Part shown: positions 17,136-26,298 of the stretch, piece by piece
How positions within the stretch are numbered: position 1 is the first letter of the stretch
How the letters are laid out: each line of letters opens with the position of its first letter
Assembly: GCF_900110605.1 (NCBI RefSeq)
Contig: NZ_FOFI01000005.1
Span: 173,754 to 237,753 of the forward strand
Reading direction: 5' to 3'
DNA length: 64,000 nt
DNA from: Epilithonimonas lactis
Lineage (GTDB): Bacteria; Bacteroidota; Bacteroidia; Flavobacteriales; Weeksellaceae
The notes under the pieces: model-generated
What the model was told of the DNA's origin: nothing
The model's database searches: none
Seen by the model: only the letters and a program-made list of their open reading frames with translations
Made by a program: the position numbers and the translations under genes

Positions 17136-17324
17136 ATTTTCATTAAATAACTAAAAATTATACCTCATTTGCAATCAAATAGTTATACCTTTCATTCGCG
17201 AATTGTTTTGTTGTGGAAAAATCAACTAAAAAAAGATTTTTTATTTATATCTTTACATCATTAACATAAGTATATTTTTACTTTGGAACCAAAATGTATA
17301 TCATCAAATAAGTAAGGAAAAAAA

Positions 17325-19529
17325 ATGTATCCAAAGGAATATATTAATTGCGATCAGGAACCGATTCATATCTGTGGAGAAGTTCAAAAATATGGATATC
17401 TTTTAGGTGCGAAAGATTCAAAGATCACTTTTTACAGTGAGAATATTCTGGATCTATTTTCTCTGGATTCCCAATCGATAATAGGGAAAGATATCAAAGT
17501 TTTATTTGATGAATTTCAACTTGATATTAACTGGAATAATTTTTCTCATAATCAGGAACTTGCAATCCAGCATATCAATTTTAAAGAAGAACAATACACA
17601 CTTTCCATACACACCAATGAAGGGTTTACTTTTTACGAGATCGAAAAGGTAATTCCCAATCACAAGATCAATCAGGAATATCAAGCGATTCAGAATATTC
17701 TCAAAATGTCCAATGATGAGAATATCTGGAAACTATTGTTGCAGGAAGTTCAAAACATTATCGATTTTGACCGAGCAATGATCTATCAATTTTTGTATGA
17801 TGGCAGCGGCGAAGTGATCGAAGAATCGGTAAAACCCGGTTTGGACAGCTATCTTCATCTTCATTATCCAGAATCCGATATTCCAGCACAAGCAAGAGCA
17901 CTTTACTTAAGAAATACTGTGAGAATTACCTCTCACGTTTCTGGCCAGACCTACCCTATTTTTGGTATTCAGAAAGAAAACATCGATTTGACCTACAGCG
18001 TTACACGATCTTCATCGCCTGTTCACCGCCAATATCTGAAAAATGCAGGTGTAGAATCCAGTTTCAGTACTTCGATCATTGTAAATGGCGTTTTGTGGGG
18101 AATGGTCGCGTGTCAAAATGCGGCACCCAAACACCTTGACCTACAATCCAGACTTTTGGTCGAAACGCTTACCAGAACTGCTGCAAACGCCTACGGTTCT
18201 TATCGGTCTCTGCAAACTTTAGAAGATTATCAAAAGAGTAATCTCAGTAATATTTCGCTTCGTCAAAATCTTTTGAGTGAAGAGAATTTTGCCGTGGCCT
18301 TGGAAAGTAATATCGAAGATATTATGAATACTTGTGCTGCGGAAGGCATGATCATCAAGATCAACAATGAGGTTCTGACGCACGGTAATGTTCCAAACCA
18401 CTCTGACATAGAGAAGATCATCAATTGGAGCAAGGATAACAATCAGGATTTTGAAGAAAATATTTTTATCTCCAATACCTTTTGTCAAACCAGCGGTTTA
18501 GAATTAGACAATTCTGAAATCAGCTGTGGCATTATTATCAGCGTCTTAGGCAACAACACATCAGACATGCTGATCTGGCTGAGAAAAGAGCAAGGACAAA
18601 AAATAAAATGGGCTGGAAACCCAGAGAAGAAAACCGTCTCCGAAATAAAAGATGGCGTAGAGATCATCAAATTCTCTCCACGAAAATCTTTCGAAGTATG
18701 GAAACAGTACGTGAAAGATACGGCTCTACCTTGGAAGACCAGAGAGATAGAATCTGCAAAATGGATCACTTCTGTCATTCTGAAAGCTTCTCACACCAAA
18801 TCTTCCCAGATCTTAGATCTCAACAATCAGTTGAAAGAACTAAATGAAGAATTGGACTCATTCTCATACACCATTTCTCACGATCTGAACACACCGCTGA
18901 CCGTCATTAAACTAAATGCTCAGCTGATGAAAAGACTGCAACAACCAGATGAAAAATCTCAGAAATTTCTGGATACGATCATCGGCCAAGTAGATTCTAT
19001 GAGCGACATGATCAAAAATGTGTTGGAACTGAGCAAGATCAAAAAATCTGAGATAGAACTTAAAAGAATAGAGATCGATCCACTAATCAATAAGTTGGCA
19101 GACGAATCTAAGATAAGTTTTGATTCGCCTCACACAGAAATCATCATCGAGAATACACCGGAAGTTTTGGGAGATCCAACGATGGTTTATCAAGTTTTTG
19201 GGAACGTGATTGGGAATGCGATCAAATATTCTTCAAGAGCTTCTAAGCCAACTGTAAAAATCATTGGTGAAGTTTATGAAAATGAGGTAACTTATAAGAT
19301 ATCTGACAACGGGATCGGCATTGATAAAGAAGATGCTGGCAAGATGTTCAAGATCTTCAGCAGGATGAGTAATGCAAAAGCGTTCCATGGTAATGGTGTT
19401 GGTCTTAGCATCGTTCATCACCTAATGGAAAAAATGGGTGGCGAGATCACTTATGAAAGCGAAAGTGGCATCGGAACGACCTTTATATTAAAATTTCAAA
19501 AACCTGACTATGATTTCAGTATTTCTTAA
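17325..19529 (+). CDS. bphP: Bacteriophytochrome histidine kinase
   Basis: 734 residues. Domain order PAS (1-110), GAF (about 130-300), PHY (about 310-490), HisKA and HATPase_c. Cys9 in INCDQEPIHICG aligns with the biliverdin-attachment Cys of bacteriophytochromes. GAF holds the chromophore motif ESDIPAQARALY and SPVHRQYLKNAGVESSFSTS. Phospho-acceptor His519 in SYTISHDLNTPL; ATP lid NVIGNAIKYSS, SDNGIGID, GNGVGLSIVH. Red/far-red light sensor kinase. The next gene, overlapping by 20 bp, is the heme oxygenase making its chromophore. No response regulator gene adjoins, so the output partner lies elsewhere. Confidence 0.95.
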   Translation: MYPKEYINCDQEPIHICGEVQKYGYLLGAKDSKITFYSENILDLFSLDSQSIIGKDIKVLFDEFQLDINWNNFSHNQELAIQHINFKEEQYTLSIHTNEGFTFYEIEKVIPNHKINQEYQAIQNILKMSNDENIWKLLLQEVQNIIDFDRAMIYQFLYDGSGEVIEESVKPGLDSYLHLHYPESDIPAQARALYLRNTVRITSHVSGQTYPIFGIQKENIDLTYSVTRSSSPVHRQYLKNAGVESSFSTSIIVNGVLWGMVACQNAAPKHLDLQSRLLVETLTRTAANAYGSYRSLQTLEDYQKSNLSNISLRQNLLSEENFAVALESNIEDIMNTCAAEGMIIKINNEVLTHGNVPNHSDIEKIINWSKDNNQDFEENIFISNTFCQTSGLELDNSEISCGIIISVLGNNTSDMLIWLRKEQGQKIKWAGNPEKKTVSEIKDGVEIIKFSPRKSFEVWKQYVKDTALPWKTREIESAKWITSVILKASHTKSSQILDLNNQLKELNEELDSFSYTISHDLNTPLTVIKLNAQLMKRLQQPDEKSQKFLDTIIGQVDSMSDMIKNVLELSKIKKSEIELKRIEIDPLINKLADESKISFDSPHTEIIIENTPEVLGDPTMVYQVFGNVIGNAIKYSSRASKPTVKIIGEVYENEVTYKISDNGIGIDKEDAGKMFKIFSRMSNAKAFHGNGVGLSIVHHLMEKMGGEITYESESGIGTTFILKFQKPDYDFSIS

Positions 19530-20046
19530 AGAACAAACCAAACAACAACACGACGATACAGAGGCAAAACTACAATCCCAAAAGATCTTTGATAAATCCT
19601 ATACCCTGGATGATTACAAGACGCTTTTAATCCACAATTACAAACTGATCAGCAGATACGAACCTCAGATCCATGATCAACTTCAAAATTATCCAGAACT
19701 GAAGTTAGAATTAAGAAGCAAGATCGAAGCCCTTAAAACTGACCTTGACAACTTAAATATCAAAACCGAAAACGAAGTTCCCACACAAAACCTGGAAAAC
19801 GAAGCTGAGGCCTTCGGCGCTCTTTACGTAATGGAAGGTTCAACACTGGGTGGAAATGTCATCGCAAAACAATTGAAAAGAAATCCGGAATTCGAGAATG
19901 TAGAGTTCAATTACTTCGGAGTTTATGGCGAGAATACTGGACCATATTGGCAGGAATTCAAATCCATTATTGATGAAAAAATTACCGAAGAACATTACGA
20001 TGCTTGCGTAGCTGGTGCGAAGAAAGCTTACCAATTACTTTCATAA
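19510..20046 (+). CDS. bphO: Heme oxygenase supplying biliverdin to the phytochrome
   Basis: 178 residues. The N-terminal FLKEQTKQQHDDTEAKL contains the proximal heme His, and the distal-helix signature ALYVMEGSTLGGNVIAK is typical of bacterial BphO/PigA-type heme oxygenases. Its ATG lies inside the last codons of bphP (20-bp overlap), so the two proteins are likely made by coupled translation. Opens heme to biliverdin IX, CO and iron. Confidence 0.94.
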   Translation: MISVFLKEQTKQQHDDTEAKLQSQKIFDKSYTLDDYKTLLIHNYKLISRYEPQIHDQLQNYPELKLELRSKIEALKTDLDNLNIKTENEVPTQNLENEAEAFGALYVMEGSTLGGNVIAKQLKRNPEFENVEFNYFGVYGENTGPYWQEFKSIIDEKITEEHYDACVAGAKKAYQLLS

Positions 20047-20065
20047 AAGATTTTAAACTATAAAT

Positions 20066-20100
20066 AAAAAGGAGTGAAAAATTAATTTCACTCCTTTTTT
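20066..20100 (+). terminator. Bidirectional terminator between bphO and the PPIase gene
   Basis: 14-bp stem AAAAAGGAGTGAAA (20066-20079) / TTTCACTCCTTTTT (20086-20099). The A- and T-rich ends make it work from both convergent genes. Confidence 0.88.
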
Positions 20101-20123
20101 ATTTTGTTTGATAAGACCTGGAA

Positions 20124-21221
20124 TTATCCACCGATCTTAACCAATTCTACGTCAAAGATCAACCAAGAGTTTGGTGGGATCACACCGCCTGCTCCTCTTT
20201 CTCCGTAACCTAAAGCTGGTGGAATCAATAATGTTGCAGTTTCTCCTTCTTTCAATAGAAGAATTCCCTCGTCCCAACCTTTGATCACCTGACCAACACC
20301 GATTGGAATATCGATTGGCGCATTTCTTTTGAAAGAGTTATCAAACTCCTCACCGTTGATCAACTTTCCTGCATAATGTACAGCAACTGTTTGACCAGGC
20401 GTAGGCGTAGCACCAGTGGTAGTTTTAGTGATTTTATAGTAAAGACCAGAAGGCGTAGATTGCATTCCAGCTTTCATATCGTTGACCAATTTTTCCTGGT
20501 TCGCAGCGAACTCAGCCAATTTCTTAGCTTTCTCCTCTTCCGCTTTTGCCAGATATGCTCTGTTTTTTTCTTCAATCTTAGCTTTACCTTCAGAGAAGAT
20601 CTTCGCTGCATCGTAATGTTTGTAAGCATCACCTTTTCCAAACACTGCAACTTTTGTCAAAACAACGTCTGTTTTAGGTTTGTCTTGAGGTCCTTTTTCT
20701 ACGTTTGCGATAGAATCGATAGTTGCTTCTCCACCTACCACTTTTCCGAAGATCGTATGTTTTCCGTCCAACCAAGGCGTTGCGATCTCTGTAATGAAGA
20801 ACTGAGAACCGTTGGTATTTGGTCCAGAATTCGCCATAGAAAGGATTCCTTTTCCTGTGTGTTGAAGGTCATTTCTCTCGTCAGCAAATTTGTATCCAGG
20901 ATCTCCCATTCCAGTTCCTTGTGGGTCTCCACCTTGGATCATAAAATCTTTGATCACTCTGTGGAAGATGGTACCATCGTAGAAAGGTTCCCCTTTTTTC
21001 TTAGCTTTGTTCTCGATCTTACCTTCCGCAAGTCCAACAAAATTGGCAACGGTTACCGGAGATTTCTCGTCCTCGAATTTTACCAAGATCTCTCCTTTGC
21101 TTGTTACAAAATTTCCATAAAGCCCGTCTGGCAGACTTTTATAAACTTCTTTGTCTATTTCCAATGTTTTACAATTTAATAGTGTTAATAATGTTATAGA
21201 AAGTGCTATAATTTTTTTCAT
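20124..21221 (-). CDS. Dual peptidyl-prolyl isomerase lipoprotein (cyclophilin-FKBP fusion)
   Basis: 365 residues. Lipobox LLNC (Cys17). Residues about 35-205 are cyclophilin (GTIFHRVIKDFMIQGGDPQG, GSQFFITEIATPWLDGKHTI). A Lys/Glu/Ala-rich coiled-coil linker (about 215-255) leads to an FKBP domain (265-365: VAVHYAGKLINGEEFDNSF, VIKGWDEGILLLKEGE, PPALGYGERGAGGVIPPNS). Fusions of both immunophilin families in one chain are known from flavobacteria. Predicted periplasmic folding catalyst, next to the second PPIase lipoprotein GldI. Confidence 0.95.
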   Translation of the reverse strand: MKKIIALSITLLTLLNCKTLEIDKEVYKSLPDGLYGNFVTSKGEILVKFEDEKSPVTVANFVGLAEGKIENKAKKKGEPFYDGTIFHRVIKDFMIQGGDPQGTGMGDPGYKFADERNDLQHTGKGILSMANSGPNTNGSQFFITEIATPWLDGKHTIFGKVVGGEATIDSIANVEKGPQDKPKTDVVLTKVAVFGKGDAYKHYDAAKIFSEGKAKIEEKNRAYLAKAEEEKAKKLAEFAANQEKLVNDMKAGMQSTPSGLYYKITKTTTGATPTPGQTVAVHYAGKLINGEEFDNSFKRNAPIDIPIGVGQVIKGWDEGILLLKEGETATLLIPPALGYGERGAGGVIPPNSWLIFDVELVKIGG

Positions 21222-21239
21222 TTTTAATATAGTCGTTAG

Positions 21240-21752
21240 TTATAATACTTTTACTTTGATGATGAGAGGCATATCGTTGCTGATCTTCTTACCATCGCCA
21301 TAAGTTCCATACGCCAAAACAGAAGGCACCAGGATTTCTGCTTCCTCTCCTTTTTTAAGATAACGAATGACATCTTCTACCGCATCCATCTCTTTGAAAT
21401 GACCAAATTCCACATCGGTATTTTGAATGGATGAATCATACAACTTGGTTCTGTCAAAATCGTAGATATCATATTGGTAAGAAACTTTTTCGCCATTGTT
21501 TTTGCGAGCTTGCTTCTCCAGACCTTCTATGTTTACCCAATAGTTCATTCCCATCGGATAATATTTGATTTCTTGTGACTTGATCCAGTCTTGGATCTGG
21601 GTCCTCTCGAGATTATTGAGGTCTTTGGTTCTGTTTTTGGAAACTTCCATCTCGCTTGCAGACAGATATTGCTCACCTTGTATAGGTGTAGGATTTTGCT
21701 TTGCGCAGGATGCAACGATAGCGAATGATGCGATGTAGATCAGTTTCGTCAT
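21240..21752 (-). CDS. gldI: GldI-like gliding-motility PPIase lipoprotein
   Basis: 170 residues from ATG at 21752; the open frame extends 18 codons further, but this start gives the lipoprotein signal MTKLIYIASFAIVASC (Cys16). The C-terminal FKBP-like domain has YQYDIYDFDRTKLYDSS, VEDVIRYLKKGEEAEILVPS, LAYGTYGDG. Length and layout match GldI, required for gliding and type IX secretion function in Flavobacterium johnsoniae; many non-gliding chryseobacteria also keep it. 18 bp upstream of the dual PPIase gene, so an operon is likely. Confidence 0.82.
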   Translation of the reverse strand: MTKLIYIASFAIVASCAKQNPTPIQGEQYLSASEMEVSKNRTKDLNNLERTQIQDWIKSQEIKYYPMGMNYWVNIEGLEKQARKNNGEKVSYQYDIYDFDRTKLYDSSIQNTDVEFGHFKEMDAVEDVIRYLKKGEEAEILVPSVLAYGTYGDGKKISNDMPLIIKVKVL

Positions 21753-21844
21753 AATAGAATCGTTTTTCTGAAAGATAAAATAATTGATCTGGAAAAACTT
21801 TGGCAAAATTAAGAATTTTCAAAGACTTAATTGTTATTAAAACA

Positions 21845-21870
21845 AAAACCGGAAGATAATTTCCGGTTTT
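21845..21870 (-). terminator. Terminator after ilvE
   Basis: Stem AAAACCGGAA (21845-21854) / TTCCGGTTTT (21861-21870), followed on the minus strand by a T-rich stretch. Confidence 0.8.
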
Positions 21871-21897
21871 GCTTTTCAATTTACTTTTTATTTAATT

Positions 21898-22968
21898 CTA
21901 TACACTGTATACATTTTCTTCCACCAATACTCTCCATCCAAAAGGATCCTCTGCATTGTTGGTCTGGATATTCACAAGGTCATTCTTAAGTTGTGCTGCA
22001 AAACTCTCTTCATCAGAAAGTCTAGGCAACTCAAGATGCTCACCTTGATAACCCAACGCTTCGAAGATACTTGTTACCACAGCAGTTCCAACGCCCCAAA
22101 CCTCTTTCAAAGTTCCGTTTCTTTGTGCCTCGATCACGTCTGTCACCTTCACATTTCCTACTACTACTTCAATTCCTCTTCTTTCAGCAAGTTTCAGGAA
22201 GCTATCTCTAGTAATTCCATCCAAAATTTTATCAGAAGTTTTCGGTGTGTAGATCGTATCGTTGATTCTAACAAAGACATTCATCGTTCCACTTTCCTCA
22301 AAGTACTCGTGGGAACAATCGTCTGTCCAAATGATCTGATCATAACCTTCCTCTATCGCCAATTGCGTTGGATAGAAGGAAGCTGCATAGTTTCCAGCTG
22401 CCTTCGCTGCACCTACACCGCCACTAGCCGCTCTGGAATAATGGTCTGATATCTTCACAGAAACTGGAGCTGTATAATAACTTTTTGCAGGCGTTGCCAC
22501 AATGGCAAACATGTATTTTTCGGAGATCCTAGCTTTCAATGCTTCTTCTGTTGCGAACAAAAGCGGCCTGATGTACAAAGACATTCCTTCGCCTTGCGGA
22601 ATCCATTCTCTATCGATATCTACCAAAGCTTTCAAGCCACCAAGGAACATTTCTTCGGAAATCTCAGGAATAGCCAATCTTTTTGCGGATTTGTTAATGC
22701 GTTCAAAGTTCTTTTCTGGACGGAAAAGGAACACTTGCCCATCATTATCCTTATAAGCCTTCATTCCCTCAAAACACGCTTGTCCGTAATTGACCCCCAT
22801 CATCGCAGGGGTAAATCCGATTGGACCATAAGGAATCAACTGTAGATCCCCCCATTTTCCGTTCTCGTATTCGCAGATTATCATATGATCGATAAAAGTG
22901 TTTCCGAAAGAGAAATCGCTTGGATCAAATGTTGAAATTCTTGGGTTGGTAGATTTTTGAATTATCAT
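21898..22968 (-). CDS. ilvE: Branched-chain amino acid aminotransferase
   Basis: 356 residues, class IV PLP aminotransferase of the long eukaryote-like type. FRPEKNFERINKSAKRLAIP, YIRPLLFATEEALKARIS, and the PLP Lys in GAAKAAGNYAAS; GVGTAVVTSIFEALGYQG near the C-terminus. Last step of leucine, isoleucine and valine synthesis and first step of their breakdown. Monocistronic by its promoter and terminator. Confidence 0.95.
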   Translation of the reverse strand: MIIQKSTNPRISTFDPSDFSFGNTFIDHMIICEYENGKWGDLQLIPYGPIGFTPAMMGVNYGQACFEGMKAYKDNDGQVFLFRPEKNFERINKSAKRLAIPEISEEMFLGGLKALVDIDREWIPQGEGMSLYIRPLLFATEEALKARISEKYMFAIVATPAKSYYTAPVSVKISDHYSRAASGGVGAAKAAGNYAASFYPTQLAIEEGYDQIIWTDDCSHEYFEESGTMNVFVRINDTIYTPKTSDKILDGITRDSFLKLAERRGIEVVVGNVKVTDVIEAQRNGTLKEVWGVGTAVVTSIFEALGYQGEHLELPRLSDEESFAAQLKNDLVNIQTNNAEDPFGWRVLVEENVYSV

Positions 22969-22993
22969 TTTTTAATTTTTTGTTGAGGTATTA

Positions 22994-23001
22994 CAAATAT
23001 A
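22994..23001 (-). promoter_or_regulatory. Candidate -7 box of ilvE
   Basis: Minus-strand TATATTTG, exact TAnnTTTG, 25 bp upstream of the ilvE ATG. Confidence 0.5.
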
Positions 23002-23031
23002 TAATAAATATTTAATAATAAAAATTTATGT

Positions 23032-23039
23032 TAAATTTG
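23032..23039 (+). promoter_or_regulatory. Candidate -7 box of mnmD, implying a very short leader
   Basis: TAAATTTG is an exact TAnnTTTG match only 12 bp before the GTG start at 23052, so the leader would be a few bases at most. Confidence 0.45.
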
Positions 23040-23051
23040 TAAAAAATTAAG

Positions 23052-23726
23052 GTGAAAAGAGAATTAGTTACCACAAAAGACGGAAGCAAAACACTGCTAA
23101 TCAATGGATTAGAAGAAACATACCATTCCAAACATGGCGCCTTACAGGAAGCCAATCATGTATTTATCGATAATGGACTTAATTTGATAAATGATCATGA
23201 TATTAATATTTTAGAACTCGGTTTTGGAACAGGTCTTAACGTTTTGGTAACAATTGATGCATATTTGAAAAATAATAGAGATTACAAAATCAATTATTTT
23301 GGAATCGAAAAATATCCGATTTTTTTTGAAGAAGCCTCAGAACTTTCGTATTCCGAATTATTTTCGAACAATTTTGTCAAAGATTTGTCATTGAAAATCC
23401 ATGAGTTAGATTGGGAAATATCAAATGAATTGACAACGAATTTTCATCTAAGTAAGATCAAGAAAGATTTTTTCGCATTAAAAGAGACCGAATTACCACC
23501 AATCAACCTAGTCTATTTTGATTGTTTTGGCGCCAGAGTCCAGCCTGACCTGTGGGAAATGGAATTGCTTGAGATTGTCGCTTCAAAAATGTCATCCGGA
23601 GGTTTGCTGACCACCTACTCTTCAAAGGGAAGTGTGCGAAGGAATCTAATCGAACTAGGTTTCAAAGTTGAAAAAAAACAAGGACCACCGGGAAAAAGAG
23701 AGATGATGATTGCCTGGAAAAAATAA
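23052..23726 (+). CDS. mnmD: Stand-alone MnmD tRNA methyltransferase
   Basis: 224 residues from GTG. SAM-binding ILELGFGTGLNVLVT; ETYHSKHGALQEANHVFI at the N-terminus, VYFDCFGARVQPDLWEMELL and KGSVRRNLIELGFKVEK at the C-terminus, all typical of the MnmC methyltransferase half (Methyltransf_30). It lacks the FAD oxidase half of E. coli MnmC. Would methylate aminomethyl-uridine at tRNA position 34 to give mnm5(s2)U. The Nudix gene follows by 33 bp. Confidence 0.9.
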   Translation: MKRELVTTKDGSKTLLINGLEETYHSKHGALQEANHVFIDNGLNLINDHDINILELGFGTGLNVLVTIDAYLKNNRDYKINYFGIEKYPIFFEEASELSYSELFSNNFVKDLSLKIHELDWEISNELTTNFHLSKIKKDFFALKETELPPINLVYFDCFGARVQPDLWEMELLEIVASKMSSGGLLTTYSSKGSVRRNLIELGFKVEKKQGPPGKREMMIAWKK

Positions 23727-23759
23727 TTTTGCCTAATTTAGACACACCAAATCCCAGCT

Positions 23760-24176
23760 ATGATAGATAAGATCAATATTCGGGTTTACGCCCTTTGTAT
23801 TAAAGATAATAAGATCCTTGCCTTGCACGAGGAATATGCAGGAGATTTCCTCATCAAATTGCCAGGCGGCGGATTAGAATTCGGAGAAAGTACAATCGAA
23901 TGTTTGAAACGTGAGTTCCAGGAAGAGTTGAATCTTGACATCAATATCAAAGAACATTTTTACACCCAAGATGATTTCCTTGTTTCTAGATTTCGTGACA
24001 ATGAACAATTAATCACAATCTACTATCTCGCAGAAATCCTTAATGAGGAAGATCAATTGATATTGGATCCTTGCATCGAAAAGACCGAATGGTTTCCTTT
24101 GGATGGCGAAAATCCTTTCCCACTACCGATTGACAAACGCGTTTTTGATCTAGCAAAAGAAAAATTCCTGAAGTAA
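23760..24176 (+). CDS. Nudix hydrolase
   Basis: 138 residues with a complete Nudix box: PGGGLEFGEST then LKREFQEELNLD (Gly-x5-Glu-x7-Arg-Glu-x2-Glu-Glu). Hydrolyses a nucleoside diphosphate linked to some moiety; the substrate cannot be read from sequence. Its stop codon lies in the loop of the terminator hairpin. Confidence 0.92.
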   Translation: MIDKINIRVYALCIKDNKILALHEEYAGDFLIKLPGGGLEFGESTIECLKREFQEELNLDINIKEHFYTQDDFLVSRFRDNEQLITIYYLAEILNEEDQLILDPCIEKTEWFPLDGENPFPLPIDKRVFDLAKEKFLK

Positions 24177-24195
24177 CTTTCAGGAATTTTTTATT
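24161..24195 (+). terminator. Terminator overlapping the Nudix stop codon
   Basis: 12-bp stem AAAATTCCTGAA (24161-24172) / TTCAGGAATTTT (24179-24190), then T-rich. The left arm encodes the last codons of the gene. Confidence 0.85.
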
Positions 24196-24223
24196 AGTTT
24201 AATATTAGGCTCATCATTAACAA

Positions 24224-25294
24224 CTATAAGTTCCAAAGAAGCTCCTCGTATTTTTTCATAATAATATCTTTGGAAAAACGTGATTTTATGGAGGTTTTGA
24301 TATCTTCTCGACTGCTATTCCTGTGAACGGCGTGCTTTATCTTTTCTGCAAAATCATCATAGTTCTCAATATTCGCAATTTCACCATTGATCCGATCGAT
24401 GATGATCTCATCTATTCCGCCAGGACAATTGTTGGCCAACGCATAAATACCACAAGTTCCCGCTTCCAAAAGTACATTAGGAAAACCTTCATATCTCGAC
24501 GAAAGAACGAAAAGATCCGCAAACTTTAGATATTGATACGGATTGTTTTTTCTTCCGTGAAAGATCACGTGGTCCAGACCCAGCATCTCTTTCATCTGCA
24601 AAAGCATTTCTTTATCCCTTCCATCACCGAGAATATGCAGCAGAATATTCTGATTTTTGAGTCGTGAAAAAACCTTCAAAAGATTATCAAAACCTTTTCT
24701 AGCAGACAGATTTCCTATTGCTACAACATGTTTGTATTGCGGCGAAAACTCTGTGGGTCTTTCAGACTGCTTCAATTTTTCTTCAATGAAATCGATATCT
24801 ACAGGATTATTTATCTTGATCAATTTCTGCTTTCTGATTCCAAAATTATTGATCAGATCTGCTTCCATATCATTGCTTTGTGCGATGATGCGGTCATAAT
24901 TATTATAAAATTTATAGAAAAATCTGATCTCTTTTCGCGTCACATGTTGGGAAACAACATTCGTTTCTCTGGCTATAAATTTTGTTTTAGGAAATAGCTT
25001 GATGAATAATGATAAATAAGCATTCACCTCTCCAAATCCAGAAAAGACAATGTCTGGTTTTCGGCGTTTGATCTCCAGAAGTATCGGCTTCAAAGAATGT
25101 CTGATCCTAGGCGTTTGAATATCGATGATCTCCACATCAGGTCTCAAAAAATCGAGATACGCACCTACTTTCCTCAATAGTAAAATGGAAGGAAAAAATC
25201 TGTCTCTTGGAAGATGGTTCGCAATCGTTGTGATGATGCGTTCTGCACCACCCGTTTCCAGATCTGGCAATATGAAAATAATGGATTTTTTCAT
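24224..25294 (-). CDS. Glycosyltransferase family 4
   Basis: 356 residues with GT-B fold. N-terminal ILPDLETGGAERIITTIANHL is the GT4 acceptor-domain signature. The donor domain has HVVAIGNLSARKGFDNLLKVF, LHILGDGRDKEML and the E-x7-E region SRYEGFPNVLLEAGTCG. Acts on cell-surface or exopolysaccharide sugars in the cytoplasm; donor and acceptor unknown. It stands alone rather than in a polysaccharide cluster. Confidence 0.92.
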   Translation of the reverse strand: MKKSIIFILPDLETGGAERIITTIANHLPRDRFFPSILLLRKVGAYLDFLRPDVEIIDIQTPRIRHSLKPILLEIKRRKPDIVFSGFGEVNAYLSLFIKLFPKTKFIARETNVVSQHVTRKEIRFFYKFYNNYDRIIAQSNDMEADLINNFGIRKQKLIKINNPVDIDFIEEKLKQSERPTEFSPQYKHVVAIGNLSARKGFDNLLKVFSRLKNQNILLHILGDGRDKEMLLQMKEMLGLDHVIFHGRKNNPYQYLKFADLFVLSSRYEGFPNVLLEAGTCGIYALANNCPGGIDEIIIDRINGEIANIENYDDFAEKIKHAVHRNSSREDIKTSIKSRFSKDIIMKKYEELLWNL

Positions 25295-25428
25295 TACTCA
25301 AAATTATGGAAATTTTAATAATAAACCTCCAGAACAAATACTTTCTGGAAATCACAAACGCAACGCATCATTGGTCTATTAAAATCGTCGTTCGTCGATT
25401 TGTCATTTTTATCCTGACACTAGCAGAA

Positions 25429-25436
25429 TATCTTTG
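25429..25436 (+). promoter_or_regulatory. Candidate -7 box of the lipoprotein gene at 25457
   Basis: TATCTTTG matches TAnnTTTG, 20 bp before the ATG. TTTG at 25399-25402 is a -33 candidate with a long 26-bp spacer. Confidence 0.4.
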
Positions 25437-25456
25437 AACCATAAAATAAAGATATT

Positions 25457-26194
25457 ATGAAAGTTAAATTTTTTCTATGCCTGCTTTCCGCAGCGACCTT
25501 AGTTTTAAATTGTAAAAGTGATGACGACGAAGTCATTGAACCACAACCAGAAGCCTTCACTTTTAGCGCATCTGCTGGGATGAGTACAGGAAACAAATCG
25601 GTAGCTGGAACAATTGCTCCTGGAGGATACAATTGGAGTGAAGTGAAAACCCCTCAATCCACTTGGGGACTGAATGGAACCATCACCGACCGTATGCTTG
25701 CAGATGATTTTCAAATACCAGCCGGCGAAAAATGGAAAATTGAGAACATCTATTTCTATGCCTACCAAACGGGGTTTTCGGGAACAACATTTCCTGTAAG
25801 TGAATTATATTTTGAGATCTATTCTTCTGACCCAGCTGTTGCAGGCGCTGTGAAAGTCTATGGAGACATTACCACCAACCGATATGTCACTGCAGAAGAA
25901 ACGAAGTATTACAGAATATTGCAAGGTCAGCCTGACAACACAACACGAAAAATCTATAAAATGAAGACCCAAGCCACAGACCTGAATCTCACACCAGGAA
26001 CGTATTGGATCAAATGGGGATCTAAAACATCTTCTGGAACTCACTTCTATCCGCAATTGCCACACGATGGTTCAAAGTTCAATAATGCACAACAATTTGT
26101 AGTGGCTACTTCCACCTGGACCGACCTGGACGATGGCGGACAACGGGTAAGTCTTCCATTTGAGATCACAGGAACCAAACTTCCCAATCCATAA
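25457..26194 (+). CDS. Predicted lipoprotein, secreted beta-rich, unknown function
   Basis: 245 residues. Lipobox LNC (Cys19), followed by an acidic KSDDDEVIEPQPE stretch, the pattern linked to surface export of lipoproteins in Bacteroidetes. The rest is beta-rich with many aromatic residues (TDRMLADDFQIPAGEKWKIE, PGTYWIKWGSKTSSGTHFYP), resembling carbohydrate- or surface-binding sandwich proteins but not assignable. Monocistronic. Confidence 0.8.
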   Translation: MKVKFFLCLLSAATLVLNCKSDDDEVIEPQPEAFTFSASAGMSTGNKSVAGTIAPGGYNWSEVKTPQSTWGLNGTITDRMLADDFQIPAGEKWKIENIYFYAYQTGFSGTTFPVSELYFEIYSSDPAVAGAVKVYGDITTNRYVTAEETKYYRILQGQPDNTTRKIYKMKTQATDLNLTPGTYWIKWGSKTSSGTHFYPQLPHDGSKFNNAQQFVVATSTWTDLDDGGQRVSLPFEITGTKLPNP

Positions 26195-26243
26195 GAGTAT
26201 CTCAAATTTTTCAATCCTCAATATTAAACTAATAACCAAAAAG

Positions 26244-26274
26244 AATCCGCCTCAAAACTGAAGCGGATTTTTAT
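26244..26274 (+). terminator. Terminator between lipoprotein gene and recQ
   Basis: Stem AATCCGC (26244-26250) / GCGGATT (26263-26269), then a T-run. Convergent position. Confidence 0.75.
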
Positions 26275-26298
26275 ATTTAATATGATTTTAAATTAAAT

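Noticed and set aside
20376..21179. 267-codon open frame on the plus strand
   Set aside because: It lies wholly opposite the dual PPIase gene, whose domains are unmistakable, and its product is a Phe/Ser/Arg-rich sequence without family features.
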